Counted from the stretch's first letter, positions 42,012 through 51,576 are shown. The stretch: DNA of 64,000 bases from JAHBNG01 sp039028975 (GCA_039028975.1 JBCCHB010000074.1:15916-79915), one strand, 5' to 3'. Numbers and translations are program-made. Notes: generated by a model from the letters alone, not told the origin.

Positions 42012-42025
42012 ATGGTTTGATTCAT
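41966..42025 (-). pseudogene. Truncated P450 N-terminus (20 codons)
   Basis: From an ATG at 42025 the minus strand reads M-N-Q-T-I-I-T-Q-S-Q-F-S-D-N-P-Y-P-I-F-Q, matching the P450 N-terminus at 40454..40499, then runs into the folded segment and loses similarity. It is a 5' fragment of a P450 gene cut by the insertion or left by a duplication. Confidence 0.85.
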
Positions 42026-42117
42026 GAGGTTGAACTTTGCGAATGTAGCGGTTATAATCAACACGAAAGCCAGTGTACGATTCAATGCGCGTTTATAGTC
42101 GAGATGTGGAGGAAATG

Positions 42118-42447
42118 ATGACGTTTGAAGATATCTTCGATTTTGTCTCTGAGTTGGATATCCGAATTAAGGGGCACCGGGTCGGCATAGATGATGTCTT
42201 GTTCTACTTCATCGAAGGGTATTCACCGGAAGAGATTCAAGCCCAATTGCCAACCCTTTCGCTTAAGCAGATCTATGCTACCATTACCTACTACCTCTAT
42301 AATCGCACTGAAGTTGAGCACTACTTATCGCGTCTAGAAAGCTGGCGAGAAAAGCGTTATCAGGAAAGCCTTGCTTCGCCTTCACCAGTTGTCGAACGGC
42401 TGAGGAAGCTCAAAGCTGAACGTGAAACAGTGGCAACGACTTCATGA
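42118..42447 (+). CDS. DUF433-family antitoxin-like protein
   Basis: 109 residues from the ATG at 42118, five bases after GGAGG; in-frame starts at 42115, 42085 (ATG) and 42073 (GTG) are alternatives. The segment V-G-I-D-D-V-L-F-Y-F-I-E-G-Y-S-P-E-E-I-Q-style helix-turn-helix followed by L-S-L-K-Q-I-Y-A-T-I-T-Y-Y is the DUF433 pattern. A charged helical tail follows. It overlaps the DUF5615 gene by four bases (ATGA), the usual antitoxin-toxin arrangement of this pair. Confidence 0.82.
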   Translation: MTFEDIFDFVSELDIRIKGHRVGIDDVLFYFIEGYSPEEIQAQLPTLSLKQIYATITYYLYNRTEVEHYLSRLESWREKRYQESLASPSPVVERLRKLKAERETVATTS

Positions 42448-42803
42448 AAATCCGTTATTTACTTGATGAAAATTTGCCTCCTAGAATAAAGTTAGGAGTG
42501 CAGCGAATTGAACAGCAGATTGACGTGCTCCGAGTTGGCGACCCAGATGTGCCGCCTCTGCAAACCAAAGACCCCGAAATTCTCCACTATCTCGAATTGA
42601 GTCAGCGCATACTGGTGACCAGAGACCGCGCAAGCATGCCTGGACATCTGCAAGACTTTTGGGCGGAGGGTGACCAGCTTTGGGGCATTCTGCTGGTTCG
42701 CCCTCACACATCCACTGGACGTTTGATTCAAGAATTACATTTCATTTGGGAAGCCAGCGAAGCTGAAGAATGGCGCGATAAGGTTGACTGGATTCCACTT
42801 TAG
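42444..42803 (+). CDS. DUF5615 PIN-like toxin
   Basis: 119 residues. Start R-Y-L-L-D-E-N-L-P-P gives the DUF5615/PIN-like N-terminal acidic motif, and I-L-V-T-R-D-R-A-S-M-P near residue 55 supplies the second acidic site. These are predicted Mg-dependent RNases paired with DUF433 proteins. The start codon overlaps the upstream stop as ATGA. It converges with the large NB-ARC gene, leaving 56 bases between. Confidence 0.85.
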   Translation: MKIRYLLDENLPPRIKLGVQRIEQQIDVLRVGDPDVPPLQTKDPEILHYLELSQRILVTRDRASMPGHLQDFWAEGDQLWGILLVRPHTSTGRLIQELHFIWEASEAEEWRDKVDWIPL

Positions 42804-42859
42804 CCAGCCCACACCATCCGACCCGCAAAAAATTCGTTCCATTCTCCATTCGCTGTAGT

Positions 42860-45800
42860 CTACGGCTCCACATACTGCAAACAGTAGACCCCACCGCCCT
42901 GGTCACCCGCTACCACAATTACCCCTTCGTCTGACTCATGCACGGCCACACACTGGATCGACCCATCCAGCATAATTGAGGCAACCTCTTTACCCGTAGT
43001 CAAATCCCAGACCTTGATTGTGCGGTCAGATGAGGCGGAGATGGCTTTTCGTCCCTCATCAAAAACCGCCACCGCATTTACATAGCTCTCATGTCCGTTG
43101 AGGGTTAACTTGGTTTCTCCGCTTTGAAGATTCCAGACCATGAGGGTTTGATCATTGGATGCAGAGATGGCTTTACGTCCTTCATCAAAGACCACCACCT
43201 CATTGACCCACCCTCGATGACCGAAGAGAGTTTGCTCCTCATATCCGAGTTGCAGATTCCACACTTTAATCGTTTTGTCTTTTGAACCAGAAATAGCTTT
43301 CCGGTCTTCATCATATAAAGCTAAACTCATGACCCAATCTGAATGTCCTGTAAGAACCCGTACTGTATCATCTTTCTCAAGATTCCCGATTCTAATCGTC
43401 CCATCAACTATACCTGCAATAATTCTATGACCATTGCGAAAGACCGCTAACGACTGCACTTCCTCAGTGTCCCAAGTAAAGGTTTGTTCCATTTCTCCTG
43501 TATGTAGATTCCAAATCCTAATTGTTTTATCATCAGAAGTGGAAACGGCTCTATGTTCATTATCAAAGATCGCTATAGACCTTACATTATCGTTGTGAGC
43601 CAGAAAAGTCATTTCCATTTGCCCTGTTCGCAAATTCCAAACCTTAATAGTGCTATCTACTGATACCGATACAGCTTTACATCCATCATCATAGATAATC
43701 AAGGAATTTACTTGATATTCGTGACCAACCCAGATATTACTGTACTGAATATTCTTCAAATCCCAGATCTTTAATGTTTGGTCAACCGAAGCAGAAACGG
43801 CTCTATTTCCATTGTCATAAACCGAAAGATATTTTATCCATTTTTCATGTCCGAAAAGAGTTTGTTCTTCCTCCCCAGTATCGAGATCCCAGGTTTTCAA
43901 TGTTTTGTCGTTAGAAGCTGAAACCGCCTTACGACCTTCATCAAAAATCGCTACAGATGTTACACTTGCTTTATGACCGAATAGAGTTTGTAACACTTTA
44001 CCTGTCTGCAGATCCCAAATTTTAAGGCTTTTATCATATGAAGCGGAGATGGCTTTACGCCCATCATCAAAGACCACCACGTTTGACACGCTTGACTTGT
44101 GACCTGTTAATGTCTGTATTACGCATCCTGATTTAAGATCCCAGATTTTTAAAGTCTTATCTATTGAGGCAGAAAGAGCTTTACGCCCTTCGTCAAAAGC
44201 CACTGCACATAATACGTCTGACTGATGATCATCAAGGGTTTGTATTAATTCACCTATTAATAGATCCCATATTTTGAGCGTTCTGTCATTTGACGCCGAG
44301 ATAGCTTTGGCTCCGTTGTCATAGACTGAGACAGATCTGATTGTATCTTCGTGTCCCACAAGGATCTGTTCGAGCTGGCCTGTCTTGAGGTCCCATATTT
44401 TGAGTGCCTTGCTATCCGCAGAAATGGCTTTTTTCTCTTTGTCAATAATCGCTACAGCTCTAATCTCATCTTTATGTCCACGAATGGTTTGTTCAATCTG
44501 ACCTGTTTGCAAATCCCAAACTTTGAGGGTTTTGTCGCGAGATGCGGAGATTGCTTTGCTCCCCTCGTCAAAAACCACTACCGCATTCACAAAATGCTCA
44601 TGGCCGATGAGGGTGCGTTCTAAGGCCAGAGACTCGCGACGGTTGGCCCAAACGTATTGGAAAAGTGCATCTTGGGCATTGGCAAGCAATTTCTTGGCGC
44701 GCCCCATCAAACCAACTAGGCCACGCTCTGCTACTCGATACTCAATCTGTTGGACAAGGTGGATTCGAGGTGTCCCTTGCCTTAGGCTATGGGCTTCCCG
44801 TTGTAAGAGGGTGTTTAGGGAGGCTAGTTGTTCGTAGCTGGCAGATTTTAGCCAATATTGTGGATCTTCTAGAGTCAGTGCCGTTAGCAAGTCTTGTTGG
44901 ACTTCGACAACGCCACGCTCGTAAATCTCATCAACCATGCGCTGGAGATCTTCATAGGCATCGACCATGTTGGCGGCACATTCATCGCGAAAGGTGATGC
45001 GTTGGTCTTCGGATACACATCCTTTGGCAAAGTCTCGCACCAAAGGATGTAGGCGGATGGCGTCACCTTCCAGCCATTCGATGAAGTAGAGATTTTCCAA
45101 TCGATCCAACGCCCGGGTCAGTGGGCGACGAATCTTACTAGTATCGACCAGATCAGCCAGTAATCCGAGGCGGGCAATAGGGATGATAGCGGCTTCCTCA
45201 AGTTGTCCAGCAATTTGGAAGAGTTTGCTGGCGTTGGCGGCATTCTGCTCATCCTGCTGGAGCAGCTCCCACTGGCGCTGAAAGACGGTTTCTAGGCTAA
45301 TGTATTCGTAATCTTGGAGTCTGGATAGCCCGGCTTCAGCATTGAGGGCATCTAGCCCCAACTCATTCAGCTCGGCCAAATAATCGGCCACGCTTAGATC
45401 ATCTAACTCGCCCAAGACGCTGGCGGCAAAGTTCAAGCCCAGGGGCAGATAGCCCATCCGCTCGCAGAGGGCCTCCAACTGGTCATCATTAGCCAAATCA
45501 GGACGAGCGTTTGTGAAAATGGCTCGGGCGGCGTCGGGATCATTCTTTAGCGTATCCAAGGCAAACGCTTTCATGGTGCTGGGCAGGGTGCGGGTTCGGG
45601 TGGTGATAAGCAAGGTGCCACCCAGCGTGGTCAACGTCAAACCCGGCCCAAAGGTGCGTCGTAGCAGCAGATCCGGGTCTTCTACATTGTCGAAGATGAG
45701 CAAGGTTTTGGGGTGCTGCTGCAGGTGGTTGACCAGCGCGGTCAGAAGCTGGTCGTTGATGTCAGCCCGTTCTGGATCAGGTGTGGTTAGGTTGAGTAGC

Positions 45801-46423
45801 TTGGCCACATTAACAAGCTGGGGTTGGATAGTTTCTGCGGCGTTGATTAGAAAGATGCCACCTGGGTAGTCGCGTTGGTGGCGGTAGGCGTACTCGACGG
45901 CCAGTTGGGTCTTGCCGATGCCTCCCATGCCGGTTACGCCAGCAGTGCTTTGATAAGTCTGGGCCGAGTTGATACCCACGCTGTTGTTGGATTGGAGCAT
46001 GGCATGGAGGCGCTCTAGTTCTTGTTCGCGGCCCTGGAAGCGGCTATTTTTGGGAAAGTTGACGTGGAAAGGGGTAGATGAAGAATGGGGGATAGAGAAG
46101 TGGGTCTGGAGGCTGGTTGTATAGGGATCGATGGCATCCTCAAGCTCGGGCAGAGACACAGCATGCTCTTGGTACCAGCTTCGTAATTGAGGATTGGTGG
46201 GGTTGGCCGTGGCGGCACCATGTATCAGTTCGGCCACCCGTCCTTGGGCTTCGGCCCACCTGAGCAGGTTAAAGATGACTTGGGCTCGATTTTCACCGCC
46301 AGCAATCGCGTCCAGATCTTCTTCTAGAGCTACCCACACCATGTTCGCCAGCTCGGTCGTACTAAGAAAGGCGTGGCGTAGGGCGTCTTGGAGGGTTTTA
46401 AATTGTGAACCGGAAAGAGTCAT
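42860..46423 (-). CDS. NLR-like STAND protein: EAD1 - NB-ARC - 14 WD40 repeats
   Basis: 1187 residues from the ATG at 46423; upstream in-frame codons lack family sequence. The first about 85 residues (L-S-G-S-Q-F-K-T-L-Q-D-A-L ... A-N-P-T-N-P-Q-L-R) match the effector-associated domain EAD1, a helical adaptor that recruits effectors. NB-ARC follows: P-loop G-M-G-G-I-G-K-T near residue 168, Walker B L-L-I-F-D-N-V near 240, L-I-T-T-R-T-R and L-P-L-G-L further on. After a helical arm, 14 WD repeats of 40-42 residues (from about residue 595) with consensus V-F-D-E-G-R-K-A-I-S-A-S-x-D-K-T-L-K-I-W-D-L would make two seven-bladed propellers as sensor. Role in a conflict or cell-death pathway is inferred from architecture. 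Confidence 0.9.
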   Translation of the reverse strand: MTLSGSQFKTLQDALRHAFLSTTELANMVWVALEEDLDAIAGGENRAQVIFNLLRWAEAQGRVAELIHGAATANPTNPQLRSWYQEHAVSLPELEDAIDPYTTSLQTHFSIPHSSSTPFHVNFPKNSRFQGREQELERLHAMLQSNNSVGINSAQTYQSTAGVTGMGGIGKTQLAVEYAYRHQRDYPGGIFLINAAETIQPQLVNVAKLLNLTTPDPERADINDQLLTALVNHLQQHPKTLLIFDNVEDPDLLLRRTFGPGLTLTTLGGTLLITTRTRTLPSTMKAFALDTLKNDPDAARAIFTNARPDLANDDQLEALCERMGYLPLGLNFAASVLGELDDLSVADYLAELNELGLDALNAEAGLSRLQDYEYISLETVFQRQWELLQQDEQNAANASKLFQIAGQLEEAAIIPIARLGLLADLVDTSKIRRPLTRALDRLENLYFIEWLEGDAIRLHPLVRDFAKGCVSEDQRITFRDECAANMVDAYEDLQRMVDEIYERGVVEVQQDLLTALTLEDPQYWLKSASYEQLASLNTLLQREAHSLRQGTPRIHLVQQIEYRVAERGLVGLMGRAKKLLANAQDALFQYVWANRRESLALERTLIGHEHFVNAVVVFDEGSKAISASRDKTLKVWDLQTGQIEQTIRGHKDEIRAVAIIDKEKKAISADSKALKIWDLKTGQLEQILVGHEDTIRSVSVYDNGAKAISASNDRTLKIWDLLIGELIQTLDDHQSDVLCAVAFDEGRKALSASIDKTLKIWDLKSGCVIQTLTGHKSSVSNVVVFDDGRKAISASYDKSLKIWDLQTGKVLQTLFGHKASVTSVAIFDEGRKAVSASNDKTLKTWDLDTGEEEQTLFGHEKWIKYLSVYDNGNRAVSASVDQTLKIWDLKNIQYSNIWVGHEYQVNSLIIYDDGCKAVSVSVDSTIKVWNLRTGQMEMTFLAHNDNVRSIAIFDNEHRAVSTSDDKTIRIWNLHTGEMEQTFTWDTEEVQSLAVFRNGHRIIAGIVDGTIRIGNLEKDDTVRVLTGHSDWVMSLALYDEDRKAISGSKDKTIKVWNLQLGYEEQTLFGHRGWVNEVVVFDEGRKAISASNDQTLMVWNLQSGETKLTLNGHESYVNAVAVFDEGRKAISASSDRTIKVWDLTTGKEVASIMLDGSIQCVAVHESDEGVIVVAGDQGGGVYCLQYVEP

Positions 46424-46988
46424 TATTCTGAGAAACCTTTTTACACGACAGCGAACAGAGCTCAAGATTGGAACGAATTTGCGACAGGGTGCTAGTATTT
46501 GTAGGGGCGGCTTGTCGCTATACCGGTTCCACCAACCCATCCAGTTGCACCCAGCACCTACAGATGGATACTTTCACTGCTGATTAACCTCTATTCCTCA
46601 CTCTAACCTGAGTATAGGCAAAAATTCGCTCCATTCAAAATTCGCTGTCGTTTCCCATTCAATAGGTTGCACCATAATAGCCCCTGTTGACATTTGTCGT
46701 GACCAGGATTTCAGCCGAAGAAAGGGGGGCGCCAGGTGTCATTTCCACAAGTAGTAAGCGGAAATCCATCATCTCGCAACAACACGATGGATGCCCGATA
46801 ACTGCCTTCGGGCATGACAAATCAGAATTGTCAATACGGCCTACATGAAAATCAACAAAGATTTCACAGGCTTCGGCGTGAGTTCAGTCGCTCATGCAAT
46901 GGTCACAGAGTGACAATGCTTGCACAGATTCCGTCAAATCCTTATCTACCTAATCTTTAAATCTTTGTTTGATTCAGGGTATTCTCTC
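46424..46988. other. Intergenic region upstream of the NLR-like gene
   Basis: About 565 bases without a credible gene. A short hairpin TGCCCGA/TCGGGCA lies at 46792..46814, and weaker inverted repeats at 46760-46790. It should contain the promoter of the NLR-like gene and the 3' region of the dehydrogenase gene. Confidence 0.45.
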
Positions 46989-48224
46989 TTACTCATACAC
47001 AATCCGATAGATCATGCCCCCACTATCATCCGAGACCAAGAGCGAGCCATCGGGCATGACCAGCACATCCACTGGGCGCCCCCAAGCTTGGCCATCCACC
47101 AGCCAGCCCTCGGCAAAGGTCTCGTAGGAGACGGCCTGATTGTCTTCTACCCGCACCAGAGAGAGTCGATAGCCAATGGGTGTAGAACGGTTCCAGGATC
47201 CATGCTCGGCGATGATGATCTGGTTGTGGTATTCCTCTGGAAACATCTCACCCGTATAGAAGCGCATGCCCAAGGCGGCTACATGGGGTCCCAGCGGCAT
47301 GGCTGGCGGCGTAAACTCGTCGCAGGTGCGCTCGTGCTCCAGTTCCGTATCCACAACAGTGCCGCCGTGGCAGTAGGGGAAGCCAAAGTGCTGATTCTCC
47401 TCAGTGATGTGGTTCAACTCATCAGGCGGCAGATCATCACCGAGATTGTCGCGACCGTTATCAGTGAACCACAGCTCATCAGTACGCGGATCCCAGTCAA
47501 AGCCCACCGTATTACGGACACCCTGGGCCACAAACTCCAGATTCTCACCATCCGCGTCAATTCGGGTGATGGTACCGTACCCCGTGTCGTCAGTATCGCA
47601 GACGTTGCAGGGCGCACCCACAGGCACATAGAGCTTGCCGTCGGGGCCAAAGCGAATGAACTTCCAACTATGTGCTCGAGCGCTGGGATAGACGTCGGTC
47701 ACCACCACCGGATCTGGCAGATCGTACAAGTCCGCCTCGATGTTGTCATAGCGCAGAATTCGGGTTACCTCGGCCACGTAGAGGGAGCCATCCCGAAAGG
47801 CTACGCCATTGGGGCTGCGCATCCCTTGGGCCAGAACAATCACCTCATCAGCCACAAAATCCTTGTCTTCATCCACAATGGCGTAGAGGTTCCCTGATGT
47901 GCGAGTTCCCACAAAGAGGGTGCCGTTAGGGCTAAGGCTCATGGAGCGGGCATTGGGGACACCCTCGGCGTAGACGTGAATGCCAAAGCCAGGGGGTAAT
48001 GAAATTTCATTGGGCGGTGGCGGCAATTCCGCAATTGAGCGGGTAGTCGGTGATTCATCCGCAGGGCCTGACGATGCTTGCAAAGTTGATGGCACTTCTT
48101 GAACCGGGGTAGGCAGCAGAGACAGATTACATCCACTCAAAAATATACCTGCTGCCCATAGCGTCACAAAAAGAAATCGTATCTGGACAGGGTAGAGGGT
48201 AATAGACCGTTGTTTGGGTTTCAT
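46989..48224 (-). CDS. PQQ-type sugar dehydrogenase / sorbosone dehydrogenase-like lipoprotein
   Basis: 411 residues. A basic N-terminus and hydrophobic helix end in the lipobox L-S-G-C near residue 32, so it is a lipid-anchored extracellular protein. A Pro/Ser-rich spacer precedes the beta-propeller (about 72-411) of the GDH/sorbosone dehydrogenase family: L-P-P-G-F-G-I-H-V-Y-A, G-T-R-T-S-G-N-L-Y, L-Y-V-P-V-G-A-P-C-N-V-C, Q-G-V-R-N-T-V-G-F-D-W and W-F-T-D-N-G-R-D-N-L-G. It is expected to oxidise a sugar or polyol with bound PQQ. It is divergent from the BTAD regulator, which may control it. Confidence 0.87.
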   Translation of the reverse strand: MKPKQRSITLYPVQIRFLFVTLWAAGIFLSGCNLSLLPTPVQEVPSTLQASSGPADESPTTRSIAELPPPPNEISLPPGFGIHVYAEGVPNARSMSLSPNGTLFVGTRTSGNLYAIVDEDKDFVADEVIVLAQGMRSPNGVAFRDGSLYVAEVTRILRYDNIEADLYDLPDPVVVTDVYPSARAHSWKFIRFGPDGKLYVPVGAPCNVCDTDDTGYGTITRIDADGENLEFVAQGVRNTVGFDWDPRTDELWFTDNGRDNLGDDLPPDELNHITEENQHFGFPYCHGGTVVDTELEHERTCDEFTPPAMPLGPHVAALGMRFYTGEMFPEEYHNQIIIAEHGSWNRSTPIGYRLSLVRVEDNQAVSYETFAEGWLVDGQAWGRPVDVLVMPDGSLLVSDDSGGMIYRIVYE

Positions 48225-48251
48225 ATTTTTACTTGATCCTTTGGGTACGTC

Positions 48252-48277
48252 AATGTATCACGATAATGTATCACGAT
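48252..48277. promoter_or_regulatory. Exact tandem 13-bp direct repeat between divergent genes, candidate operator
   Basis: AATGTATCACGAT occurs twice head-to-tail (48252..48264 and 48265..48277). It sits between the dehydrogenase start (48224) and the BTAD regulator start (48400). OmpR/SARP-type winged-helix regulators bind direct repeats, so it is a natural candidate site for the adjacent regulator. Confidence 0.55.
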
Positions 48278-48399
48278 AGCCTTTCACATCCTGCCAATCA
48301 TAAGGGACGAACAACGCAATGCCGAAATGTTGCGACATCGGAATTTGTGTTGTAATTTCTATCTATCCCATTCAAAATCTAGTCAGTGAGTAAACCATT

Positions 48400-51300
48400 A
48401 TGTCCATAATTATCCAGCTTCTGGGTGGCTACACCGTATCCAAAAATGGTGAAGTCTTACAAAGCTTCTATTCAGACAAAGTGCGCGGCCTGCTTGCGTA
48501 TCTTATTGTCGAATCGGATGTTCCCCAATCACGTGCCAAGTTGGCGGGCCTACTTTGGCCCAATACGTCAGAAACGGCAGCGCGCCAAAGTCTGCGCCAG
48601 GCGTTGCGCCAACTCCGTATGACGTTAGGTGATGATCAGAATGATCCACCTCTCATTCTTGTGACAAACCAAACCCTTCAATTCAACCGAGATGCGGATA
48701 TATTCGTTGATCTCCATGAATTTATCATCGCACTGGATCAATTGGGCGCGGCCCCCATTGCGGTTGAGCACTATCAGGGTGACTTTTTGGACGGGTTCTA
48801 TCTGAATGATAGCGAGCTATTCGAGGAGTGGCAAGTGATTACCCGAGAAACGCTGCGGCAGGATGCCCTGGCCGCCATCGAGATGGTGACGCTACAGACC
48901 GAACACAAGGATGACTTTGTGGCTGCCCAAAAGAACGCTTTACAGTGGCGAGCGCTGGACCCATTGCAGGAGGAGGCCCATCGCTGCCTCATTCGCACAG
49001 CTTTGGCCCAAGGCAATCACCATCAAGCTCAGGAGTATTACGAGCAATGTGTGGCAACGCTTGATGCCGAATTAAGCATAACGCCAGCATCTGAGACGAC
49101 GGCACTTCTAACAGCCATTCAAACAGAAGACGCTGTGAGTCATTCACACCCGTTGCCGCAGCCGTCCACGCCATTTATCGGACGCTTGCAAGAGATTGCA
49201 CGGATTGAGCAGCTGCTGGCTGAACCCCATAATCGGATGGTCACAATTGTGGGGACGGGCGGCACAGGAAAGACGCGGCTAGCCCTGGAAATCGCTCGTC
49301 GGGCGGAGGCAGATGGGCGGACTGTTGGCTTTATTTCGTTGGCAGGTATCGAAGATGATGGCTCCGACGTAGCCGCCCGTGTGGCAATAGCGATTGGCGA
49401 TGGGCTGGGTATGGGGACAACGGGTGAACTCTCTCCTCAAGAGGCGTTGATAAACTTTTTGCACCAGCTTGGCACGTCCCAACCTAGCCAGTCCCAGCCG
49501 GGTGTATCTCAGCCTAGCGGGTATCAACTTATCGTTCTGGATAACTTTGAGCAACTCCTTCTGGGGCCTTCTGCAACAGCCAAGGAACTAGTCGCCCAAT
49601 TGCTGGCTGAATGCTCTGCGATCCAACTTCTTCTCACCTCGCGGCAGCGGCTCAAACTCATGGCAGAGCAGATCTATCCGCTGGAAGGCATGACGTTGCC
49701 AATAACATCTCATGAAGAGGGTGCTACATCATCCAACGTTGAAGAGAGCGATGCCGTGCAACTTTTCCTCAGCCAAGCAGCACGTCATCTACCTGATTTT
49801 GTCACAACAGAAGAGGAGTGGCCTCACATCCAGGCGTTGTGCCAGATGGTTGAAGGGATGCCGCTAGCGATTGAGCTGCTTTGTGCTTGGCTCCCCCTGA
49901 TGACATTGGCCGAGATTCGAGAGGAAACGGCCAAGAATATTGACCTCCTGCAGGGAGAGGATTTACTGGATGTCCCAGAACGGCATCGTAGCGTCTATGC
50001 CGTATGCGACTATTCGATCCGGCATCTGCCCGAGTCTGTCAGTGAGACCTTTTGTCGGCTCTCGGTATTTCGCGGTGGCTTTGACCGCATGGCTGCCAAA
50101 GAGGTAGCCGATGCATCGCCACTTGCGCTAGCCCGTCTTGTGGAAGCATCCCTGCTACGCCGAGACCGCACAGGGCGCTACACCATCCACATGCTGCTGC
50201 GGCAGGTCGGTGAATCCTACCTGGATGTGACGACTCAGGAAGATCTCCAACATCGTCATGCTGCCTGGTACGCAGGCTGGATTCAAAGCTTAACTGGGGA
50301 TCTAATGGCTGGCGCATACAACGCGCTCACTGCCATTACGACCGAACGAGCAAATGTGGACCGGATGTGGCAGGTGGCGTTACAGGGGCAGCATATTGAA
50401 CTCATCGCACAGATCAGTAACGCCATGCCGCTCTATTACGAGTCGATGGCGCGCAACGCTACCGTGGTGACGATGATGGAGTCTGCGCTAGCAGTAGTGC
50501 CTGAACATGATGGTACTGCACTGCTGCGTGCCCAGCTCTATCTCTATTTGGGACGCGCTTATGGTACCTTGTTAAGTGGTATCAAGAGTGTTGAGGCGCT
50601 TGAAAAGAGCTATCGGCTAAGCATGCAACAGGGTGATAAACTGCTAATTAGCCTTTCAGCCACAAATTGGGCGATGGCCCTCAACTATGATGGGCGCTAC
50701 GATGCGGTAGATGAGCTGCTGCCAAGTGCTGAGCGGGCAGTTGACCAAAATCCATCAGTTTGGGGTGTCACTCTGCTTCATTTCACCAAGGGATTGCAGT
50801 ATGAGTGTTTGGGCGATATTGCTGCTTCGCGTTTAGCTTTTGCCAAGGCAGAAGCGAGCGCGACCCAATCCTCAGTTGCCGTCTATGCTGTGATGACCTC
50901 CCTGCTTCGTCTGCTCATGGAGATACGGACAGCACATCTGCTGCGCTTGCGGCCCGCCGAAACAGCGTTGCTCCCTGATGTCATCTCTACTGCTGCCGAC
51001 TACCATTCATGGCTACGAGCAGAAATTGATGAACTAGAAGGCTTCATTAAAGAGAACGTGCCTGTCCCGTATTTAGCGGCTCAACTTACCTTGGTGCGTG
51101 CCACCATGTATTTATGGGTTGAAGATGATTTTGGCAATGCTCAGTCTACGCTTGAAAGGGCAGCCGAGATGTTTCTTCAAGTCAATGCACCACTCTTGGC
51201 GAGCATGGTTCATGCGCTGTTGGTCGAGTACCACAGCCGTCAGGACCATCCGGAAAAAGCGACCACTCACCTCTCTGCTGCCGTGCAATTTCTCCCTCAA

Positions 51301-51576
51301 GTTGCGGAGAAGATGGCAAGTGACTACATTCACGCCATCAGCCACTACTATATTGCCACCCAGGATTGGTCAAGTGCAATCACCTCTCTGAGCACCCTAT
51401 CAAACAGCACAAGTACGCCGTGGCTGATGAAGCAGATTGCCGAAATTCTACTCATCGATCTCCGACCCCATGTGGATGAAGCGACGTGGCAAGCTTGCCA
51501 AACAACGGCTCAAGCAGAGAATATACGGGGTGCCATTGAGCGGATTATTGGTCAGTTTGGTGGTCCTGTCCGCTAA
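48400..51576 (+). CDS. BTAD/SARP-type transcriptional regulator with NB-ARC ATPase and TPR region
   Basis: 1058 residues, AfsR/MalT-like. The N-terminal winged helix (about 1-95; I-Q-L-L-G-G-Y-T-V-S, L-L-A-Y-L-I-V, L-L-W-P, A-R-Q-S-L-R-Q-A-L-R-Q-L-R) is followed by a BTAD helical domain (about 98-240; E-E-A-H-R-C-L-I-R). The ATPase has P-loop G-T-G-G-T-G-K-T-R near residue 285, Walker B L-I-V-L-D-N-F-E-Q-L-L near residue 375 and L-L-T-S-R-Q-R. The C-terminal half is TPR-like helical repeats for signal sensing. A short repeat S-Q-P-S-Q-S-Q-P-G-V-S-Q-P lies near residue 363. Divergent from the dehydrogenase gene. Confidence 0.92.
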   Translation: MSIIIQLLGGYTVSKNGEVLQSFYSDKVRGLLAYLIVESDVPQSRAKLAGLLWPNTSETAARQSLRQALRQLRMTLGDDQNDPPLILVTNQTLQFNRDADIFVDLHEFIIALDQLGAAPIAVEHYQGDFLDGFYLNDSELFEEWQVITRETLRQDALAAIEMVTLQTEHKDDFVAAQKNALQWRALDPLQEEAHRCLIRTALAQGNHHQAQEYYEQCVATLDAELSITPASETTALLTAIQTEDAVSHSHPLPQPSTPFIGRLQEIARIEQLLAEPHNRMVTIVGTGGTGKTRLALEIARRAEADGRTVGFISLAGIEDDGSDVAARVAIAIGDGLGMGTTGELSPQEALINFLHQLGTSQPSQSQPGVSQPSGYQLIVLDNFEQLLLGPSATAKELVAQLLAECSAIQLLLTSRQRLKLMAEQIYPLEGMTLPITSHEEGATSSNVEESDAVQLFLSQAARHLPDFVTTEEEWPHIQALCQMVEGMPLAIELLCAWLPLMTLAEIREETAKNIDLLQGEDLLDVPERHRSVYAVCDYSIRHLPESVSETFCRLSVFRGGFDRMAAKEVADASPLALARLVEASLLRRDRTGRYTIHMLLRQVGESYLDVTTQEDLQHRHAAWYAGWIQSLTGDLMAGAYNALTAITTERANVDRMWQVALQGQHIELIAQISNAMPLYYESMARNATVVTMMESALAVVPEHDGTALLRAQLYLYLGRAYGTLLSGIKSVEALEKSYRLSMQQGDKLLISLSATNWAMALNYDGRYDAVDELLPSAERAVDQNPSVWGVTLLHFTKGLQYECLGDIAASRLAFAKAEASATQSSVAVYAVMTSLLRLLMEIRTAHLLRLRPAETALLPDVISTAADYHSWLRAEIDELEGFIKENVPVPYLAAQLTLVRATMYLWVEDDFGNAQSTLERAAEMFLQVNAPLLASMVHALLVEYHSRQDHPEKATTHLSAAVQFLPQVAEKMASDYIHAISHYYIATQDWSSAITSLSTLSNSTSTPWLMKQIAEILLIDLRPHVDEATWQACQTTAQAENIRGAIERIIGQFGGPVR

